Assembly: GCA_026692845.1 (NCBI GenBank)
Contig: JAPLNM010000089.1
Coordinates: forward strand, 62,001-126,000
Direction: 5' to 3'
Length of the DNA: 64,000 bases
Source: Planctomycetota bacterium
GTDB taxonomy: Bacteria; Planctomycetota; Planctomycetia; Pirellulales; Pirellulaceae
Shown here: positions 18,348 through 27,859 of the stretch, piece after piece
Position numbering within the stretch: the first letter of the stretch is position 1
Layout of the letters: the number at the start of each line of letters is the position of its first letter
Position numbers and translations under genes: made by a program
The notes under the pieces: generated by a model
Databases searched by the model: none
What the model saw: only the letters and a program-made list of their open reading frames with translations
Told to the model about the DNA's origin: nothing

Positions 18348-19079
18348 GTGGAAGCGTTAAGAAAAAGAATTCTCCGTGAAATTTTCATGGCACCCTCGGT
18401 GGTTTTACCCGTCGTGGGCGGAGCGAGTGCTTGGCTTTTTTCCTGGGCCGCTGGGGGGAACGATTGGCTCAATCTCGCCGGCCTCGTAGGGGTACTTGGC
18501 GGAGTTGGTTGGTTTGCCACGCGATTCATCTTTCAGCTCGACGGCCTCTCGGAGAAAGCGATGCGGGACTTGGCACAAGAAGCCCTGCAAAAGGAGGAAA
18601 AACACCTCAATGAACTCCAGAGACGCTTGGCCAGCGATCGGGATCCTCGGACCGAGCAGTACTTGATATTGCTGCGTGAAAACCGCAAAGAGCTCGAAAC
18701 AATCGCCCAAACCCCTGGAATCGAGCTTCGAAGTCTTGAGATTGTCAAGCAAGCTCGGCAGTTGTTCTGGGCCGCTAGCGACCAACTCGACCAATCCTTG
18801 AAAATGTACGAGCTAGCCCAAAAGCTCTCCGGGTTGGAAAAACAAGGCGTCTTGGCCCAGCGCGAACGCTGCTTGGGCGAAGCCCGCGAAAGCTCCGAGC
18901 ATCTGCGCAATGCGATCGCAACGTTCCGTCAGTTTGCCGACAAGACGCTCGAGCGCGACATGGATACCCTGCAGCTGGAACTTTCCGAATCGATCCAGGC
19001 AGCCAAGCGTTCCGAGGAACGCATGCGCGAACTGCAAAACCGCCCCGACTATGAACGGTATTTCAACCCCGAAAGCTAA
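18348..19079 (+). CDS. Membrane protein with long coiled coil, PspA-linked
   Basis: 243 residues starting with GTG 18348, only 6 bp after the preceding stop, so cotranslated. Two hydrophobic segments, at about 15-35 (APSVVLPVVGGASAWLFSWA) and 41-60 (LNLAGLVGVLGGVGWFATRF), are followed by a helical, charged coiled-coil region to the C-terminus (KEEKHLNELQRRLASDRDP, RNRPDYERYF-type ending). I know no assigned function. The heptad-rich tail would lie in the cytosol and could bind the PspA encoded next. Confidence 0.75.
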   Translation: MEALRKRILREIFMAPSVVLPVVGGASAWLFSWAAGGNDWLNLAGLVGVLGGVGWFATRFIFQLDGLSEKAMRDLAQEALQKEEKHLNELQRRLASDRDPRTEQYLILLRENRKELETIAQTPGIELRSLEIVKQARQLFWAASDQLDQSLKMYELAQKLSGLEKQGVLAQRERCLGEARESSEHLRNAIATFRQFADKTLERDMDTLQLELSESIQAAKRSEERMRELQNRPDYERYFNPES

Positions 19080-19199
19080 ATTGGCCAACGCGAATTTAGC
19101 CAAAGTTTGTACACTGATGATAGGATGAGTCATGCCCGAAATTTCTGCATGCACACGAAACTCTAACTTTTCCCTTTTTGAATCAGGAGCGACCCTGCA

Positions 19200-20009
19200 A
19201 TGTTTAGTGCCCTCAGCCGTCTATTCCGCGCTGTGAAATACCTCTTCACCGGCAAGGTAGACGAAGCCGCCGATGCCTTGAGCACCAACCCAACGGTCAT
19301 CTCGGCAAACTACGATCGGATCGTCGAGGAGAAGCGCAAGCGGCTCAATCAGTACGTCGATGCCGTCGGGGCGATGATCGCTCAAGAGGAGAACAAGAAG
19401 GCCAAGCTCACGCAATTGACCGAAGAAGTTCAAAAGCTCGAAAAACTCAAAGCCGGTGCTGCAGCACGCGCTAAGCAACTCGTAGACAAGTACAACGGGG
19501 ATGTCACTGCGGTCAAAAACGATCCCGAGTACGCCAAATGCCAAGCGGCCTTCAAGGACTTCTCGAGCACCCTTGCCGAGAAGCAACAGCGAGCCCTCGA
19601 GCTCGAGGAAGACATGAAGCAATTGGTCGACAATGTGACGAATCACAAGAATCAAATCCAGTCGCTCATGCGCGATCTCGAAAAGCTCAAGGAAGAAAAG
19701 CACGATGCGGTTGCCGACGTTCTTTCTGCCAAGGAAGAAAAGCAAATCGCCGACATGGTCAACGGAATCTCCAACGATAAAACGGCGGCCGATCTGCAAC
19801 GCTTGCGAGACCTGCGCCAAAAGGCTGCGGCAAGTGCACGCGTCTCGCGCGAAGTGGCCGGCTTGGATTCCAAGCGAGCCGAATCCGAGTTCATGGAATA
19901 TGCCCAACAAGCAACTGCGGATGACGAATTCGATGCGTTGATCGGATTGTCCAAAGATCAAAAAGCCGATGAGGCACCGGCTCGCGACGTAAAGATTCCC
20001 GAAGCGTGA
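19200..20009 (+). CDS. pspA: PspA/IM30 (Vipp1-like) family protein
   Basis: Phage-shock protein A homologue, an ESCRT-III-related coiled-coil protein that assembles on the inner face of the membrane and protects it under stress. 269 residues; the N-terminal amphipathic helix is MFSALSRLFRAVKYLFTGKVDEA. The long helices follow (YDRIVEEKRKRLNQYVDAVGAMIAQEE onward), with alternating charged residues and no cysteine-rich part. The start ATG is at 19200 with AGGAG about 12 bp upstream. It lies 120 bp after the coiled-coil membrane protein and 86 bp before a substrate-binding lipoprotein. PspBC or PspF are not present, so regulation differs from enterobacteria. Confidence 0.87.
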   Translation: MFSALSRLFRAVKYLFTGKVDEAADALSTNPTVISANYDRIVEEKRKRLNQYVDAVGAMIAQEENKKAKLTQLTEEVQKLEKLKAGAAARAKQLVDKYNGDVTAVKNDPEYAKCQAAFKDFSSTLAEKQQRALELEEDMKQLVDNVTNHKNQIQSLMRDLEKLKEEKHDAVADVLSAKEEKQIADMVNGISNDKTAADLQRLRDLRQKAAASARVSREVAGLDSKRAESEFMEYAQQATADDEFDALIGLSKDQKADEAPARDVKIPEA

Positions 20010-20095
20010 TCCGAGCCCTTGGCCATTGGATTAGCACCACGTTTTAACACTACGCCCTATCACCCCTACGGAAAACTACTCCACGGAGCTTTGCC

Positions 20096-21319
20096 ATGAA
20101 GATGAATATTCATTACCAGCCGCGATTTGCCTCACTAGCCACGCTTTGCGCGGTGGCTTGGTTCGGAGGTTTCCTCGGTTGCACAGGTTCCAAACCTACG
20201 GCAAGCAATGGATCGAGTTCGCCTGCCAACACGTCGGCAACTGGCAGCCCTCAGCCGGCACAACCGGCTGGCTCGACAGCGGCGGCTGGCTCGACAGCGG
20301 CGGCTGGATCGACAGCGGCGGCTGGATCGGCAAGCAAACCTGCCACCTTCACCTTGGCCTGGAGCGAGTACCCCTCGTGGAGCATCTTCGGGGTGGCCGA
20401 CGAGGTCGGTCTAATCAATGGCAAAGAAGGGCAGATGGGTTCGATCGAGAAGAAGTACAACGTCGATATCAAGCTGATTTTGGCGACCTACGACAGTTGT
20501 ATCACCCTCTATGGGAACTCCCAAGCCGATGGGGTTTGCATCACCAACATCGACATTCTCGGGGCTGCCGGGTCGCGTAACTCGGTAGGGATCCTGCCGA
20601 CCTCGACCAGCGCCGGGGCCGATGCTTGCATCGTCGCCGGGGTCAACTCGCTTGAAGAGCTTGCCGGCAAGCCCACGCGGGGTTTGGAAAAAAGCGTCTC
20701 TCAGTACTGCTTCGAACGCTGCTTGGAAAAGCTCGGCAAGAACCCAACCGACTATCCGTTCGCGCAGATGGACCCCGAGCAAGCCGCTTTGGCCTTCCAG
20801 GGCAAGAACGACGGGATCAGCTCGATCATGGTTTGGAACCCGTTTGTCATGCAATCGATACGGAGCCGATCGGATGCGAAAGTCCTCTTCAGTTCCGAGA
20901 CGATCCCCGAAGAGATCATCGACATGGTCGTCGTCGGCAAAGACTCACTTTCCAAGCCCGGCGGAGAAGCTTTTGCCAAAGCCGTCGTCGAGACGTTCTA
21001 CGCCATGACCCAACGGATGGCCGACCCGAAGACCTCCGACGAAACACTCGTAGGGATTGGGGCTCGCTTTGCCAAGCTCGAGCTTGAGGATATGAAAACG
21101 ATCGTCCAGCAGACAAAGTTCTTCAGCGATCCGAGCGATGCGAAGCGATTGTTTTCCGACGAAAGGTTCCAAAAAGAAACCATGCCTTTGGTCAGCAAGT
21201 TCTGCGTCAAGTATGGGCTGACTTCTACCCCTGTGGATCTTTCCTTCGGTGACGGCAAGGGACTTATGGACTTTAGCGCTAAATACGTCTCGGGCTATTC
21301 CGACGGCCAAGCCAAATAA
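20096..21319 (+). CDS. ABC transporter substrate-binding lipoprotein (NMT1/SsuA-like)
   Basis: Secreted solute-binding protein, 407 residues. The signal sequence ends in a lipobox (WFGGFLGC, Cys at about residue 29), so it should be a lipoprotein. It is followed by a low-complexity Ser/Ala/Gly linker with GSTAAA repeats. The binding domain reads TFTLAWSEYPSWSIFGVADEVGLIN, SCITLYGNSQADGVCITNIDILG, GADACIVAGVNSLEEL, SSIMVWNPFVMQSI and IIDMVVVGKDSL, typical of nitrate/sulfonate/taurine binders. The permease gene follows 39 bp downstream. The substrate cannot be told from sequence. Together with the first gene of this module there are two binding proteins for one permease. Confidence 0.88.
   Translation: MKMNIHYQPRFASLATLCAVAWFGGFLGCTGSKPTASNGSSSPANTSATGSPQPAQPAGSTAAAGSTAAAGSTAAAGSASKPATFTLAWSEYPSWSIFGVADEVGLINGKEGQMGSIEKKYNVDIKLILATYDSCITLYGNSQADGVCITNIDILGAAGSRNSVGILPTSTSAGADACIVAGVNSLEELAGKPTRGLEKSVSQYCFERCLEKLGKNPTDYPFAQMDPEQAALAFQGKNDGISSIMVWNPFVMQSIRSRSDAKVLFSSETIPEEIIDMVVVGKDSLSKPGGEAFAKAVVETFYAMTQRMADPKTSDETLVGIGARFAKLELEDMKTIVQQTKFFSDPSDAKRLFSDERFQKETMPLVSKFCVKYGLTSTPVDLSFGDGKGLMDFSAKYVSGYSDGQAK
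20270..20335. repeat. 18-bp minisatellite in lipoprotein linker
   Basis: Three tandem units of the type GGCTCGACAGCGGCGGCT (20270-20287, 20288-20305, 20306-20323) plus a partial fourth, coding GSTAAA repeats right after the lipobox region. The frame is preserved. Confidence 0.88.
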
Positions 21320-21358
21320 TCTCAAGAACCCTAAAAGCAGCGCCGGGGTAAACCGACT

Positions 21359-22171
21359 ATGATTCGACGCGTCATTCCGACATGGCTCTTTTTCGCCCTT
21401 GCGATCGCCGGAGTGAGCGTCCTGCTAGTCAGTTATGAATTCCTCTCGCAGCGGCAAACTCGCATCAATCCCAAGCAGACGACTATTCCCTCGTTTGAAA
21501 AACTCGGCGAGGGTGTCAAGCGAATGTTTGCCAAGCAGGGGACTCAAGGGAATCCCAAACCACCGATGTTTTGGAACGACATGCGCGCGACGCTTTGGCG
21601 GTTGTTTATCGGCTTGGGAATCGGCGTTTTGGCCTCGGTTATCGTCGGTGTGCTGATGGGAGCTTACCGTTGGATCGAAGCTCCCTTGAGCCCCATCGTG
21701 ATGTTCCTCTCCAAGATACCACCGACGGGGATGATGCCGATCTATTTCGCACTTGCGGGTACCGATCAACGCATGTTCACCTCCATGGTCGCCTTGGGAA
21801 TCTTCTTTTCCATGACGCAGTCGATCTACCAAGCCGTCCGAGACAACGTCACCGACGAGGCCATCAACAAGGCTTACACACTCGGTGCTTCGGAATCCGA
21901 AGTCATATTCGAAGTGATATGGAAGCAAATTTTGCCGAATGTCATCGACTGCATCCGAGCCCAGATTGGACCGGCCATGATCTTTTTGATCGCTGCGGAG
22001 ATGGTCGTCAGCGATGCGGGATTAGGGTATCAAATTCGGATGCAATCGCGAGTCTTGAACATGAACATCGTCTTTGTCTACTTGCTGGTTTTGGGAATCA
22101 TCGGCGTGGTAGCCGAGTATTCCCTGCTATGGGTCCGTCGTCGCTTGTGCCCTTGGTTCGAAGGAACCTAG
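21359..22171 (+). CDS. ABC transporter permease (SsuC/TauC type)
   Basis: Inner-membrane permease of the nitrate/sulfonate/taurine class, 270 residues. The first helix (WLFFALAIAGVSVLLVSYEF) is followed by a roughly 50-residue loop, then the transport core: TLWRLFIGLGIGVLASVIVGVLMGA, PLSPIVMFLSKIPPTGMMPIYFALAG, and the EAA-loop region EAINKAYTLGASESEVIFEVIWKQILPNVIDCIR, which normally docks the ATPase. The final helices are YLLVLGIIGVVAEYSLLWVRRR. No ATP-binding subunit is encoded nearby; 22172-22291 holds no gene and leuB follows. A remote ATPase must be shared. Confidence 0.9.
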   Translation: MIRRVIPTWLFFALAIAGVSVLLVSYEFLSQRQTRINPKQTTIPSFEKLGEGVKRMFAKQGTQGNPKPPMFWNDMRATLWRLFIGLGIGVLASVIVGVLMGAYRWIEAPLSPIVMFLSKIPPTGMMPIYFALAGTDQRMFTSMVALGIFFSMTQSIYQAVRDNVTDEAINKAYTLGASESEVIFEVIWKQILPNVIDCIRAQIGPAMIFLIAAEMVVSDAGLGYQIRMQSRVLNMNIVFVYLLVLGIIGVVAEYSLLWVRRRLCPWFEGT

Positions 22172-22291
22172 TAGCGACCATCCTGAGGCTTGCGGGTTTG
22201 ATCGCCAGTGGCGATACTACAGACCACGCGTGCCGCGTCCGACCCAAGCTTCGTCGGCCAATCCCCGATCCGTCATTCCCTGGAGGTTCTT

Positions 22292-23365
22292 TTGAAAGCC
22301 ACGATCGTCCTGCTCCCCGGAGATGGGATTGGACCTGAAGTCATCGCTTCGGCTCATCGGGTATTGGTGCAAGTCGCCCAAAGCCATGGCCACACGCTGG
22401 AGTTCCAGGAGCATAAGATCGGAGGGATTGCGATCGATCTCTATGGGGATCCGCTTCCCGAGGAAACCATTGCTGCGTGCAAGCGTTCCGATGCGGTGTT
22501 GTTGGGGGCCGTCGGCGGTCCAAAGTGGGACGATCCGAATGCCAAAACACGGCCCGAGGCCGGTTTGCTCAAGATCCGTAAAGAGCTTGGACTCTTCGCC
22601 AATTTAAGGCCTATTGTCACTTTCCCCGAATTGCTCGATTCCTCACCGCTGAAGCGCTCGATCATCGAAGGCACCGACATTCTGTTCTTTCGAGAACTCA
22701 CCGGTGGGCTGTATTTCGGACCTTCGGGGTGCGAAACGCTACCAGACGGCCAGCAGCGTGCTTACAGTACCGCGGTATACACCACCCATGAGGTCGAGCG
22801 CATCGTCCGCATGGCCGCCGATGCAGCAAGGACACGGCGCAAGAAGCTGACGATGGTCGACAAAGCCAACGTCCTGGAAGCCTCGCGATTGTGGCGGCGT
22901 GTCAGTGCGAAAATCATGCACGAGCAGTACCCGGATTTGGAATACGAAGTCGTCTTGGTCGACTCGATGGCCATGCATTTGCTCAGCCGACCGACGTCGT
23001 TCGATGTGGTCGTCACGAGCAACATGTTCGGTGATATTTTGACCGATGAAGCCTCGATGCTCCCCGGTTCGCTAGGGATGCTTCCTAGCGCCTCGATCGG
23101 CAGCTCGGGTCCAGGTCTGTATGAACCGATCCACGGCTCGGCTCCGGATATAGCTGGCAAGGGGATCGCCAATCCGCTTGCGACGATCCTGGCGGCTGCC
23201 ATGCTCTGCCGCCACTCCCTTGGATTGCATGCCGAGGCCGAGCAGATCGAACGTGCGGTTCGCAAGGTGCTAGCCCTAGGCCACCGCACAGCGGACCTAG
23301 TCCCCCGAGGACAGCCCTCGATTGGAACCGAAGCGATGACTCAAAAAGTCATTGAGAACCTCTAA
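22292..23365 (+). CDS. leuB: 3-isopropylmalate dehydrogenase
   Basis: NAD-dependent decarboxylating dehydrogenase of leucine biosynthesis. The protein starts at TTG 22292 (read [17 protein letters not shown]) because GGAGG sits five bases upstream and the family N-terminus is met exactly there. The open frame back to an ATG-like start at 22208 adds an unrelated 28 residues. 357 residues. Motifs: GDGIGPEV (cofactor/substrate N-terminus), [45 protein letters not shown] and [19 protein letters not shown]. fhcB starts 18 bp after the stop, so it probably shares a transcript. Confidence 0.95.
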   Translation: MKATIVLLPGDGIGPEVIASAHRVLVQVAQSHGHTLEFQEHKIGGIAIDLYGDPLPEETIAACKRSDAVLLGAVGGPKWDDPNAKTRPEAGLLKIRKELGLFANLRPIVTFPELLDSSPLKRSIIEGTDILFFRELTGGLYFGPSGCETLPDGQQRAYSTAVYTTHEVERIVRMAADAARTRRKKLTMVDKANVLEASRLWRRVSAKIMHEQYPDLEYEVVLVDSMAMHLLSRPTSFDVVVTSNMFGDILTDEASMLPGSLGMLPSASIGSSGPGLYEPIHGSAPDIAGKGIANPLATILAAAMLCRHSLGLHAEAEQIERAVRKVLALGHRTADLVPRGQPSIGTEAMTQKVIENL

Positions 23366-23383
23366 GTCCAACCAGTGCCAACG

Positions 23384-24658
23384 ATGGACGTGTCGAATCA
23401 AAAACCCAAGGTCTGCTCGTTCTGCTCGCTGGTGTGCGAATTACCGAATGATGCCGATGACCTGGATGCAACGCAGCCATGGTGCATCAAGCGATCACGC
23501 CAGGGCAAGCTCGTCCCGCTACGACTTGCCAACATGGCAAGGCCAACGAACCGAGCCAACCGAACAATCGCCATCGACACTGCGAACACCGACGGCGGAC
23601 AAGAGGAACCCATCGAGTCGGGCTTGCGAATTGCAAAGCAGTACCTTAAACGAGCAAGCTCCGTTTTGGTGACGGGTAGAATCCACACCGTCGAGTCGGC
23701 ACGCGGAGCCATTGAGCTAGCGCGGCGATTCGATGCTCTAATCGATCCTTGGGATAGCGACCCGGCTTCGGATGCGATTTCGGCGATGCAGCGAGGGGGT
23801 GGTTATAGCGTTTCGTTGGGAGAAGCCCGAGATCGCGCCGACCTTTGGATCGTCGTCGGCGACGACTCTCTCTTGGAACAAACGCCGAGACTTCCGAGTG
23901 CGATCCAGCGAGGCGAATCGGTACCGTTGCTGCTGCTCGGTCGCTGGAGCGATACGAGTATTCAAGGTTGGAAGGAGGCCGGATTCGAGGTGATCTGCAT
24001 CGAATGCGAACTGGGCCAGTTGCCCAAGCGACTCGGTCAGCTAACACGAGTCGGACAGGAGCATTGCGAAAGCCAAGTCGGACGTTGGCTCCTGGAGGCC
24101 AAGTACACTGTCGTCCTTTATGCTCCATCGGCATTGGATGTGGATTGTCGGGACCTATGGATCGAGGCTCTCGATCGTTGGGTGCTTCAACGCAATGAAA
24201 CCACACGAGCCGTGAGCTTATCCTGGGGTACGTTGCAATCGTCGTTCCATCAAACCTGCACGTGGCTGACGGGCTTTCCTGGACGAATACGATTTCAGGG
24301 GGGGAATCCCCAGTACGATCCGCATGGGAATCGGGCCAAGGACTGGGTCACTCGGCAATCGGCTTGCGCGGAATCCAGATCCAAATCCTTGGTTGTCTGG
24401 GTCGACGATTCGTTGGAGGAATTGCCCAGCGAATTGCTTGAACTAGATCTTCCGAAGTTGATCATCGGTCCGAATCAGGGTGCCTCGGAGCCTGCGACGG
24501 ATCCTGCGACGGATCTATGGTTGCCTGCGGGGATCGTCGGAGTGACCCATACGGTCCATATCTTTCGAGGCGATCAGACGGTTCTTGCGCACGTGGTTTG
24601 CGACAGCCCACGGGGCAGCCAAATGCCATCGCAGTGGCTCAAGAGGTTGGTCCCATGA
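23384..24658 (+). CDS. fhcB: Formyltransferase/hydrolase complex subunit B (formylmethanofuran dehydrogenase B-like)
   Basis: Subunit B of the Fhc complex of tetrahydromethanopterin-linked C1 metabolism in planctomycetes and methylotrophs. It is related to FwdB/FmdB of methanogens, but in the bacterial complex acts without the Mo/W redox centre. 424 residues from ATG 23384; GTG 23375 is a possible earlier start. The N-terminus is KVCSFCSLVCELPNDADD, a shortened cysteine cluster. Other blocks: VTGRIHTVESARGAIELARRFDALIDPWD, GGGYSVSLGEARDRADLWIVVGDD and the C-terminal LWLPAGIVGVTHTVHIFRGDQ. The stop overlaps the fhcA start (ATGA). fhcC and fhcD are not in the window. Confidence 0.86.
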   Translation: MDVSNQKPKVCSFCSLVCELPNDADDLDATQPWCIKRSRQGKLVPLRLANMARPTNRANRTIAIDTANTDGGQEEPIESGLRIAKQYLKRASSVLVTGRIHTVESARGAIELARRFDALIDPWDSDPASDAISAMQRGGGYSVSLGEARDRADLWIVVGDDSLLEQTPRLPSAIQRGESVPLLLLGRWSDTSIQGWKEAGFEVICIECELGQLPKRLGQLTRVGQEHCESQVGRWLLEAKYTVVLYAPSALDVDCRDLWIEALDRWVLQRNETTRAVSLSWGTLQSSFHQTCTWLTGFPGRIRFQGGNPQYDPHGNRAKDWVTRQSACAESRSKSLVVWVDDSLEELPSELLELDLPKLIIGPNQGASEPATDPATDLWLPAGIVGVTHTVHIFRGDQTVLAHVVCDSPRGSQMPSQWLKRLVP

Positions 24659-26319
24659 GGATAACGCATTTAAAGAACGTCCGGATTGTCGATGGAATCC
24701 ACGCATCGTCCAAGCCGACCGATTTGTATATGGTAGGTCCGTCGCTTGCTCGGCAGATTCCAGACGGCACCCGCATCGATGCGACTTATGATCTGGACGA
24801 TCAGATCGCCATGGCCGGGGGGATCGACATCCACACGCACATCGGTGGTGGCAAGGTGAACTTGGCCCGCTTGATGTGGCCCGAGAGGTCGGCCAAGCAG
24901 ACCGACGAAAAGCCATGGCTCAGTCCGCTCAGCGCACCGGTCCCTGGGACCTGGGAGACCGGCCAACGCTACTTGCAGATGGGCTATACGACCTGTTTTG
25001 AACCGGCGATGTTGCCTGCCAATGCAAGGCAATCGCACATGGAAATGCGCGATACACCTTGGTTGGACACCGGGGGGTACGTCGTGTTAGGCAACGACCG
25101 GATGCTCTTGAACATGATCGCATCGGGTGCTGGCCAAGAGGCCATCAACGACTATGTCGCTTGGATGGTCGCATCGAGCGCAGCGATGGCGATCAAGGTG
25201 GTCAATGCAGGAGGAATCGATGCGTTCAAGTTCAATCAGAGGCAATTGAATGTCGACGAAGCCCATCCGGCATTGCCCGTGACTCCTCGGGATATCCTTT
25301 GGTCACTTTCCACGGCTGCCGAGGAACTCGGGCTGGCCCACCCACTGCATGTCCACTGCAGCAACTTGGGCACACCCGGAAACATCACCTCGACCCTCGC
25401 GACGCTCGATGCAGTCGAAGGTCGCCGGATCCACCTGACCCATGCGCAGTACCATTGCTACGGAAGCGATGGCCCGCATGGCTTTAGTTCCGAAGCCTCG
25501 ATACTCGCCGATCGCGTGAATCGCTCGAACCACATCTCGATCGACGTCGGCCAAATCCTCTTTGGTCAGACGATCACCCTTTCGGCCGACACGATGCACC
25601 AATTCGCGAACCGCAGATTCGCCAGTCCTCGCAAGGTGATTTTTCAGGATTTAGAGTGCCAAGCAGGCTGTGGCTTGCTCCCGTTTCGGTACAAAGAGAG
25701 CCAATTCGTCCATGGGCTCCAATGGTCGATCGGCTTGGAACTTTTCCTGCGCGTTCAGGATCCGACGCGGGTTTTTTTGACCACCGACCATCCCAACGGG
25801 GGGCCATTTACGGGCTATCCGCACTTGATTCGATTGCTCATGGATTACGATTTCCGGATGTCGATCTTCGATCGGTTGCATCCGGATGTGAAGTCCGTTT
25901 CCACGTTGCCGAATCTTAAGCGGGAGTACCGGCTCGATGAGATCGCCTCGATCACACGGCTCGGACCGGCTCGGGCATTGGGCTTGCAAAACCGGGGCAA
26001 TTTGAATCCCGGATCGATCGCCGATGTCACGATTTACCGAAACGAGGACAATCCTGAGAAAATGTTCTCGAGTCCTGCGATGGTTTTTCGTGGGGGGGAA
26101 TTGGTCCTGCGCGACGGCCTGATCCTCGGAGATTGCCAAAAAACGGTCCTCATCAGCGATTTCCAATCGCGTCAGGACGCCTTGGGCTGGGGGGCACGCT
26201 CCGAGAATCGTCAGCGTTGGCAGAAGCTCTACGGCTACTCTCCTTGGCTCACGGCGCTGAGCACGGACGAATTCGCCGAGGAAGGCTTGCGAGTCGAGCA
26301 CGCCCGGTGGCATCGGTGA
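24655..26319 (+). CDS. fhcA: Formyltransferase/hydrolase complex subunit A (amidohydrolase)
   Basis: Metal-dependent hydrolase subunit that releases formate from the formyl-methanofuran analogue in the H4MPT pathway. 554 residues from ATG 24655, which overlaps the fhcB stop by 4 bp. It begins MRITHLKNVRIVDG. The first metal motif is H60-x-H62 in GGIDIHTHIGGGKVNLARLMWPE, followed by later amidohydrolase blocks HVHCSNLGTPGN, IHLTHAQYHCYG, FLTTDHPNGGPFTGYPHLIRLLMDYD and ARALGLQNRGNLNPGSIADVTIY. The length matches FmdA/FhcA. The pairing with fhcB makes the assignment secure. Confidence 0.92.
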   Translation: MRITHLKNVRIVDGIHASSKPTDLYMVGPSLARQIPDGTRIDATYDLDDQIAMAGGIDIHTHIGGGKVNLARLMWPERSAKQTDEKPWLSPLSAPVPGTWETGQRYLQMGYTTCFEPAMLPANARQSHMEMRDTPWLDTGGYVVLGNDRMLLNMIASGAGQEAINDYVAWMVASSAAMAIKVVNAGGIDAFKFNQRQLNVDEAHPALPVTPRDILWSLSTAAEELGLAHPLHVHCSNLGTPGNITSTLATLDAVEGRRIHLTHAQYHCYGSDGPHGFSSEASILADRVNRSNHISIDVGQILFGQTITLSADTMHQFANRRFASPRKVIFQDLECQAGCGLLPFRYKESQFVHGLQWSIGLELFLRVQDPTRVFLTTDHPNGGPFTGYPHLIRLLMDYDFRMSIFDRLHPDVKSVSTLPNLKREYRLDEIASITRLGPARALGLQNRGNLNPGSIADVTIYRNEDNPEKMFSSPAMVFRGGELVLRDGLILGDCQKTVLISDFQSRQDALGWGARSENRQRWQKLYGYSPWLTALSTDEFAEEGLRVEHARWHR

Positions 26320-26347
26320 ATCGATTTCTATTTGTCTAGGTTTTGGG

Positions 26348-26370
26348 GTAGACTAGCGCAGGTAGACTAG
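26348..26370. promoter_or_regulatory. Direct repeat upstream of DUF1800 gene
   Basis: GTAGACTAG at 26348-26356 and again at 26362-26370, 14 bp apart, within the 105-bp gap before the DUF1800 gene. Possible tandem regulator site or promoter element; inference from repetition only. Confidence 0.3.
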
Positions 26371-26424
26371 TTCAATCGGTCGAACGTTTCGACACGGACC
26401 CCTCACGACACGCATCGAATCTTT

Positions 26425-27831
26425 ATGCTCAAAGCGACCATCCGGGCGACCCTACGACCAGACCAGGATCTCTCAGCGATCGACCCGCAGATGGCTTGGT
26501 CTGCCTGGGAGCCGACATCCGAAGAACCCTGGGACGCAAGGCGAGTCCGGCACTTGATGCGCAGGGGTGGATTTGGCGCAAAGTCTTCGGAGGTCAAGCA
26601 ACTGGTCGATGCCGGTCCGGCCAAGGCCATCGATGCCTTGATGGGCAAGCAGAGCGTTCAAGCTCTTGAGGCCTTTGAGCAGGACTCGGCGCAGATCTTA
26701 TCTGCGCTGCGTTCCGGTGGGAATGTAGAGAGCATTGCCGCTTGGTGGCTCCATCGCATGCTCCATTCTCCGAGCCCACTGGTCGAGAAGATGACCCTCT
26801 TTTGGCACGGCCACTTTGCGACCGGTGCCGACAAAGTCAACGATACCGAGCTGATGGTCCAGCAGAACCGGATGCTTCGCGAGCATGCCTTGGGCGATTA
26901 CAGCAGCCTAGTCCAGGCGGTCTCCAAAGACCCCGCGATGCTTTTGTACTTGGACTCCGCGACGAATCGCAAGACGCATCCGAACGAAAACTATGCCCGC
27001 GAGTTGATGGAGCTGTTTTGTCTCGGGGAAGGCAACTACACCGAACAAGACGTCCAGCAGTTGGCCCGGTGCTTTACCGGTTGGGAGATAAAGCGAAAAA
27101 CCTTCCGCTTCAATCCCTATCAACATGATTCAGGGTTCAAGAAGCTATTTGAAACCGAGGGGATCGAATCCGGAGAGCAGGCCGTTGGAGCCGTTTTGGC
27201 CCATCGATCGATGCCGACGTTCATCGCTGGCAAACTCGTCCGGTTCTTTGTTTGCGACGAGCCAGCCCCTGAGGCGGACTTTCTGCTCCCGTTGGCAGTC
27301 GCATTCCAAAAGGGCGACTTTGCCATCGAACCGCTTGTGCGAACGATTCTGTCGAGCAAACTGCTGCTTTCGGATTGGAGTCGGGGCAAGAAGGTCCGCT
27401 CTCCGGTCGAGTTTGTCGTTGAGTCGATGCGGAACCTTCAGATGACGACCAATTTGGATCGATTGGCTAAGGGGCTCGATGGGGTGGGCCAAGCCCTGTT
27501 CAATCCGCCGAATGTCAAAGGCTGGGATGGAGGCCGAGCGTGGATCAATTCATCGACCCTCATCGGACGATCGAATCTGATCGTCGATCTGCTTAGGGAA
27601 CCGGCCACCCGCTTCGCTCGCGGGCCGCTGGACGCTTGGCTCAAATCCGAGCAGGTATCGAGCGATCGTCAGTGGCTCGATTGGCTCGAGACGTCCCTTT
27701 TATCGATTCCCTTAAGCGATTCGGACAAAGAGCAATTGCAAAGCAGCGTTGCGAAATCCGACGTAGGGTTCGACCCATGGCGAAAGATGCTTGTGGCTCT
27801 TTCTCAGAATCCGAAATTTCACTTGTCTTAA
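26425..27831 (+). CDS. DUF1800 domain protein
   Basis: DUF1800 family protein of unknown biochemistry, 468 residues. Diagnostic blocks: RRVRHLMRRGGFGAKSSEVKQLVDAG (N-terminal helix pair), WWLHRMLHSPSPLVEKMTLFWHGHFAT, DPAMLLYLDSATNRKTHPNENYARELMELF and GEGNYTEQDVQQLARCFTGW, then FNPPNVKGWDGGRAWINSSTL. It is almost always followed by a DUF1501 gene, as here (29 bp downstream). The pair is thought to act at the cell surface, but this copy has no obvious signal peptide. Start ATG 26425; a later ATG (MAWSAWEP) is possible. Confidence 0.92.
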   Translation: MLKATIRATLRPDQDLSAIDPQMAWSAWEPTSEEPWDARRVRHLMRRGGFGAKSSEVKQLVDAGPAKAIDALMGKQSVQALEAFEQDSAQILSALRSGGNVESIAAWWLHRMLHSPSPLVEKMTLFWHGHFATGADKVNDTELMVQQNRMLREHALGDYSSLVQAVSKDPAMLLYLDSATNRKTHPNENYARELMELFCLGEGNYTEQDVQQLARCFTGWEIKRKTFRFNPYQHDSGFKKLFETEGIESGEQAVGAVLAHRSMPTFIAGKLVRFFVCDEPAPEADFLLPLAVAFQKGDFAIEPLVRTILSSKLLLSDWSRGKKVRSPVEFVVESMRNLQMTTNLDRLAKGLDGVGQALFNPPNVKGWDGGRAWINSSTLIGRSNLIVDLLREPATRFARGPLDAWLKSEQVSSDRQWLDWLETSLLSIPLSDSDKEQLQSSVAKSDVGFDPWRKMLVALSQNPKFHLS

Positions 27832-27859
27832 CAGGGCCTTGTCCCGGTCGATCAGCAAC

